Assembly (NCBI GenBank): GCA_965228005.1
Contig: CBDDGV010000004.1
Span: 186,001 to 250,000, forward strand
Direction: 5' to 3'
Length of the DNA stretch: 64,000 nt
Origin: JBCCXZ01 sp965228005
GTDB taxonomy: Bacteria; Planctomycetota; Planctomycetia; Pirellulales; Lacipirellulaceae
In this document: positions 60,518 through 64,000 of the stretch, in pieces
How the letters are laid out: the number at the start of each line of letters is the position of its first letter
Position numbering within the stretch: the first letter of the stretch is position 1
Made by a program: the position numbers and the translations under genes
The notes under the pieces: model-generated
Database searches by the model: none
What the model was told of the DNA's origin: nothing
What the model saw: the letters and a program-made list of their open reading frames with translations, nothing else

Positions 60518-61501
60518 TTGCACAAGCGACGCTTCCGGTTTCAACTCGTCGAGCTGTTGTGGGTCACGGCTGTTCTTGCCGTGGCAGTCGCGACGGCTAA
60601 GGAAGGCCTGCTCTATGGTCCGCAGCACTCCCCCATCCTGCTTGTAGGGCTCGCGAGCGGTCTCGGTGCGGTTACAAGCCGCGTCGTGTCAGGCTCTTAC
60701 TGTTTCGGGCTCGTTGGCGGACTTCTGTTTGGCGTGCTCGGCTTTCGCTCGGCCGTCCTGGCGTTGTCATTGGGCGTCAATGTAAGTGATGAGGCGCTCT
60801 GCTTCATCGGTGTCGGCTCCGGCGGCGTCATCGGTGGAATCATCGGCGGCCTGTTTCCGACGATGGTCCATTGGTGGCGTCGAGCATCCTCTCGGAAACG
60901 CTTGAGTATCCTGTTGGCGGGCGCCTGCTTGTTGATTGCCCTCGGTAGCAGGTGGTGGGTGGTCCACAACCAGCTACGCGTTGTCGAGGACTTGCGGGCG
61001 GCGGGAGCTTTTGTCGATTACTCGGATGTAAGCCGATGGCCAAAAGTTGTTGATGCTACGCAGATGGACCCCCGTACCGAGTGGCTACGGAAGTTGTTGG
61101 GGCTGAGAGTCGTTGCCCGAGTGCATCTGATGGAGAACGTCGACCAACGGTACGCCGTTCAAGTCTTGGTCGACGAACTGCCTAGCGTGCAGGACTTATC
61201 ACTCTACGCGGAGCAAGTCGACGAGAAGGTCTTCGAAGTCCTGAACTCCGGACGGCTGCCGAGGCTAGACCATCTGCGCTTCACGGGTCGCGGCTTTGGC
61301 GACACGTCGCTCTCCCGCCTGCAACCGCTGCCGGGCATCGTGCTCCTCGATCTGGAGGGCACCTCCGTAACCGACAATTCGATCGAGCACATCATCCGTT
61401 TCCCCCAACTGGGCTTCCTGAGCGTCCGCGATACTGATGTGACGGCGGATGGGGTCCAACGCCTTAAGTCAAAGATTGGGCGTGTTTGGTCGTCGAACTA
61501 G
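60518..61501 (+). CDS. Membrane protein with leucine-rich-type C-terminus
   Basis: 327 aa, TTG start with AGGAG 6 nt upstream. An N-terminal RRFRFQLVELLWVTAVLAVA helix, further hydrophobic Gly-rich helices (about 35-110 and 128-145), then a soluble domain. The last 130 residues contain leucine-rich repeat-like units (LPSVQDLSLYAEQVDEKVFE, LPRLDHLRFTGRGFGD, LPGIVLLDLEGTSVTD, FPQLGFLSVRDTDVTADG). This layout recurs in planctomycetes; function unknown. Confidence 0.7.
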   Translation: MHKRRFRFQLVELLWVTAVLAVAVATAKEGLLYGPQHSPILLVGLASGLGAVTSRVVSGSYCFGLVGGLLFGVLGFRSAVLALSLGVNVSDEALCFIGVGSGGVIGGIIGGLFPTMVHWWRRASSRKRLSILLAGACLLIALGSRWWVVHNQLRVVEDLRAAGAFVDYSDVSRWPKVVDATQMDPRTEWLRKLLGLRVVARVHLMENVDQRYAVQVLVDELPSVQDLSLYAEQVDEKVFEVLNSGRLPRLDHLRFTGRGFGDTSLSRLQPLPGIVLLDLEGTSVTDNSIEHIIRFPQLGFLSVRDTDVTADGVQRLKSKIGRVWSSN

Positions 61502-61579
61502 ACGAACACGCGGCACTCCCCAGCCGCGAGCGGACGGATCTGTTGGTGGAGGACCTGGCTGCGATTGAAAGGTGCTTGC

Positions 61580-62479
61580 CTAGCCCGCCTTCACCGCGAA
61601 CACCTTCACGCTCGCGGCGAAGTCGTTGATGTCGTAGCGGCGGGTGAGGTCGGCGAGCTGGGCGTGCACGTCTTCTCCCGGCGACGGGACGCTGCAGCAA
61701 CCGCCGTCGTCTTGGGCGATCGGCAGCGCGCCCTCCTCTTCCGAGGCCGGGGCCGGGTTGCAGCAGGCGGCGTTCTCCGCCTTGGCATAGGCGTTCAGGT
61801 CGGCGCCGGTGTCGACGACCTCGACCGCGTCGAACCCCGCCTCGGCCAACTGGCCGCGGTACGTGTCGATCGCGATCGCCCCGGCGATGCAGCCGACGTA
61901 GGCGGCGATGCTGTCGGCCAGCTCCTGCGGGAGCGGCTTCTTCAGCGCGATGTCGCTCACCGCCAGCCGGCCGCCCGGCTTGAGCACGCGGAACACCTCC
62001 CGCAGCACGGCCGGCTTGTCGGGGACCAGGTTGATCACGCAGTTGCTGATGACGCAGTCGACCGACGCGTCGTCCAGCGGCAGGTTGTCGATGGTCGCCA
62101 GGTGGAACTCGACGTTGGGGACCGGCTTGCCGTCGGGCCCGCTCGCCGCGTTGCGTCGGGCGAGGTCGATCATCTCCTGGGTCATGTCGATGCCGATCGC
62201 CTTGCCGGTCGGGCCGACCTTGGGGGCGGCGAGCAGCACGTCGAGCCCGCCGCCGCAGCCGAGGTCGACGACCACCTCGCCTTCGCGCAGCCGGGCGGTC
62301 GCCAGGGGGTTGCCGCAGGAGAGGCCCATGTTGGCCTCGGCGGGGATCGAGGCGAGCTCGTCGGCGGAGTAGCCAAACGCCTCGGCAACGGCGCGGACGC
62401 CGTCGGACTCGCTGGAAAGGCCCCGCGTGGCGACGGCGCCGTACTGGTTGCGGACTTGTTCGCGGATGGTTTCGGACAT
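61580..62479 (-). CDS. arsM: Arsenite S-adenosylmethionine methyltransferase
   Basis: 299 aa. It methylates As(III) to volatile or excreted methylarsenicals. Features: GLSCGNPLA near residue 52 with the first conserved Cys, SAM motif VVDLGCGGGLDVLLAA, ISNCVINL with a second Cys near 142, and YVGCIAGAI with the third Cys near 195. The three Cys bind arsenic. The C-terminal region has further Cys (AACCNP, GGCCSVP) that could help capture arsenic. No ars operon is adjacent. Confidence 0.93.
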   Translation of the reverse strand: MSETIREQVRNQYGAVATRGLSSESDGVRAVAEAFGYSADELASIPAEANMGLSCGNPLATARLREGEVVVDLGCGGGLDVLLAAPKVGPTGKAIGIDMTQEMIDLARRNAASGPDGKPVPNVEFHLATIDNLPLDDASVDCVISNCVINLVPDKPAVLREVFRVLKPGGRLAVSDIALKKPLPQELADSIAAYVGCIAGAIAIDTYRGQLAEAGFDAVEVVDTGADLNAYAKAENAACCNPAPASEEEGALPIAQDDGGCCSVPSPGEDVHAQLADLTRRYDINDFAASVKVFAVKAG

Positions 62480-62571
62480 GGCAACTAGGGCCTTTTCTTC
62501 TTGCGGATGGGGTCGAAGTCCTGACGCCCAAGGAGTTTGTTACTTGTCGTACGTGGCACCGATCTAGGACA

Positions 62572-63582
62572 ATGCGCAGGCAGCGAAACCACGATAATCA
62601 GCAGAGCCATATGATAGCGAATCAGCAGGGCTTCGAGGCAGAGGCGTTCTTGCCCTCAGAGCTCACCGAAATTGACAACCCGCAGACCGCCCTCCCCAGG
62701 ATCGCGAAAGATGATCGGCTGCTGGCTGCTATCGAAGCCGAGGTCAAGCGTGTGCCGACCCGGCACGACATCTTTCGGCAAGATGCTCGACAGATGGAGC
62801 TGCAACCGAACTCGGTAGCTCTTGTCTTGACCTCCCCGCCTTATTGGACCTTGAAGGAGTACAACGACGCCGAGGGACAGCTCGGCCACATGCAGGATTA
62901 CGAATCATTCCTGACCCAGCTCGACAGGATTTGGCAGGCTTGCTTCGACGCCTTAGTCCCCGGGGGACGTCTGATCTGCGTCGTTGGCGATGTGTGTCTT
63001 TCTCGCCGCAAGAACAATGGTCGGCACACCGTTGTGCCCTTGCACGCTTCGATTCAGGAGCACTGCAGAGTGATCGGCTACGACAACCTAGCCCCGATCA
63101 TCTGGCACAAGATCGCGAACATCGCCTACGAAGTCGAAGGGACCGGCTCCTCCTTCTTGGGTAAGCCCTACGAACCCAATGCTGTGATCAAGAACGACAT
63201 CGAGTTCATCTTGATGCAGCGTAAGCCCGGCGGCTACCGCAGCCCATCGGTTGCGACCCGCGTGCTTAGCGTTGTCCCCGATGCTAAGCACAAAGAGTGG
63301 TTCCAACAGATTTGGACCGGCCTTACCGGCGCATCGACCCGAGCCCACCCGGCGCCCTACCCTCTGGAGTTGGCCGATCGGCTGATCCGCATGTTTAGCT
63401 TTGTGGGTGACACGGTGCTTGATCCATTCTTGGGCACGGGCACAACGAGCGCAGCGGCTTCGGGTTGCGGGAGGAACTCCATCGGGTTCGAGGTGGACCC
63501 GGACTACTTCCGGTTGGCCAAGAAGAGACTGGTAGACACGCAGGATATGTTCTCGACCGCAGAGCTGGTTCTTCATGGATGA
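62572..63582 (+). CDS. Type II DNA methyltransferase, beta-class (modification subunit)
   Basis: 336 aa. The catalytic motif LTSPPYWTLKEY (motif IV) precedes the SAM-binding motif LDPFLGTGTTSAAA (motif I), the beta-class order. SPPY is usual for N4-cytosine enzymes, DPPY/NPPY for N6-adenine. FEVDPDYFRLAKKR ends the core. It overlaps the endonuclease gene by 8 bp and should protect host DNA at the same site. An internal ATG (MIANQQG) could be the start. Base use is less GC-rich than neighbours, suggesting horizontal transfer. Confidence 0.88.
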   Translation: MRRQRNHDNQQSHMIANQQGFEAEAFLPSELTEIDNPQTALPRIAKDDRLLAAIEAEVKRVPTRHDIFRQDARQMELQPNSVALVLTSPPYWTLKEYNDAEGQLGHMQDYESFLTQLDRIWQACFDALVPGGRLICVVGDVCLSRRKNNGRHTVVPLHASIQEHCRVIGYDNLAPIIWHKIANIAYEVEGTGSSFLGKPYEPNAVIKNDIEFILMQRKPGGYRSPSVATRVLSVVPDAKHKEWFQQIWTGLTGASTRAHPAPYPLELADRLIRMFSFVGDTVLDPFLGTGTTSAAASGCGRNSIGFEVDPDYFRLAKKRLVDTQDMFSTAELVLHG

Positions 63583-64000
63583 TTTGGACGCCAGAGTGAA
63601 GAAGGCGGTCCGTCACTTCTGGTCTACCAGAAAGCGACAAGCCAAGAATCAGGGCGCAGCTACCGGCCGTCGTGACGCCGGCCAAAGAACCGCCGTTACC
63701 GGCGGCAAACACCTCGACGGGTTTGTAGAACTGTGTCGGAGCTTGTTAATCGAGGCCGGCCTCACGGACGCGACAGTGCACTGGCAATCGCGTCTGGAAC
63801 TGCCTGGCTATTTCCGGCCAGAGAAGAAGTGGGACCTACTTGCGGTTGCCGACGGACACCTAGTAGCCGTAATCGAATTCAAGGCCCAGGTGGGCCCCTC
63901 ATTCGGCAACAACTTCAACAACCGAAGCGAGGAAGTGGTGGGAAACGCCACCGACCTCTGGGCAGCCTATCGTGAAGGCGCCTTCAAGCCCTCGCAGCGT
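63575..64000 (+). CDS. PaeR7I/XhoI-type restriction endonuclease (partial)
   Basis: The first 142 codons are in the window; the gene continues beyond the right edge. The sequence matches the PaeR7I-like family in GGKHLDGFVELCRSLLIEA, LPGYFRPEKKWDLLAVADG, HLVAVIEFKAQVGPSFGNNF and NATDLWAAYREGAFK. The nuclease core is PD-(D/E)xK: Asp in KKWDLL and Glu/Lys in IEFK. Known family members cut CTCGAG; the specificity here is inferred. It overlaps the methyltransferase gene (ATG inside its last codons). Confidence 0.85.
   Translation, partial: MDDLDARVKKAVRHFWSTRKRQAKNQGAATGRRDAGQRTAVTGGKHLDGFVELCRSLLIEAGLTDATVHWQSRLELPGYFRPEKKWDLLAVADGHLVAVIEFKAQVGPSFGNNFNNRSEEVVGNATDLWAAYREGAFKPSQR

Overview
The window is high-GC DNA from a planctomycete, most likely a Pirellulales/Lacipirellulaceae-type organism. 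This inference rests on seven exported proteins with a C-terminal PEP-CTERM sorting signal, a very large secreted protein with the planctomycete LEPR-RxLL N-terminal motif and dockerin-like EF-hand repeats, and many short dispersed intergenic repeats. I saw no rRNA, tRNA, CRISPR array, integrase or transposase.

Layout. 1-9 kb (all minus strand): the glutamate synthase pair gltB-gltD (gltD cut by the window edge), a four-helix-bundle protein, a LysR regulator and an exported cyclophilin. 9.3-21.2 kb: rsmD with a hairpin repeat inserted in its coding sequence, an esterase, small membrane proteins, an ABC-F ATPase, apolipoprotein N-acyltransferase, a Tat-type metallophosphoesterase, a PEP-CTERM retropepsin-like protein and a toxin-antitoxin pair whose toxin is frameshifted. 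21.2-25.8 kb: a radical SAM protein, an MsbA-type ABC exporter and a Cys-rich lipoprotein ending in a strong terminator.

25.8-41 kb is the most unusual part. A module made of a conserved leader, a small PEP-CTERM protein, a giant LEPR/dockerin protein and a roughly 300-bp terminal repeat occurs twice in opposite orientation. The copies face each other across a 4.4-kb core that carries a DUF255 thioredoxin-fold protein, a secreted acidic repeat protein, purK and a planctomycete hypothetical. In the left copy the small and giant proteins are separate genes; in the right copy they are one continuous reading frame. The terminal repeats are nearly identical inverted repeats although the proteins have diverged, so the core could in principle invert.

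41-47.9 kb: a DUF5996 protein, a methyltransferase and two PEP-CTERM genes interspersed with decayed copies of the methyltransferase 3' end, suggesting repeated duplication and insertion here. 48-54.5 kb: a CobW-type metallochaperone, a compact ArsR/rhodanese/CoA-disulfide-reductase operon with a clear promoter and operator (probable sulfane-sulfur response), an RDD protein, a serine hydrolase and a 41-codon small protein gene. 54.7-64 kb: a PAS-like protein with a Cys-rich tail, another PEP-CTERM protein, an intact addiction module, an aldo/keto reductase, arsM, and the start of a type II restriction-modification system with a PaeR7I-like endonuclease that runs off the window.
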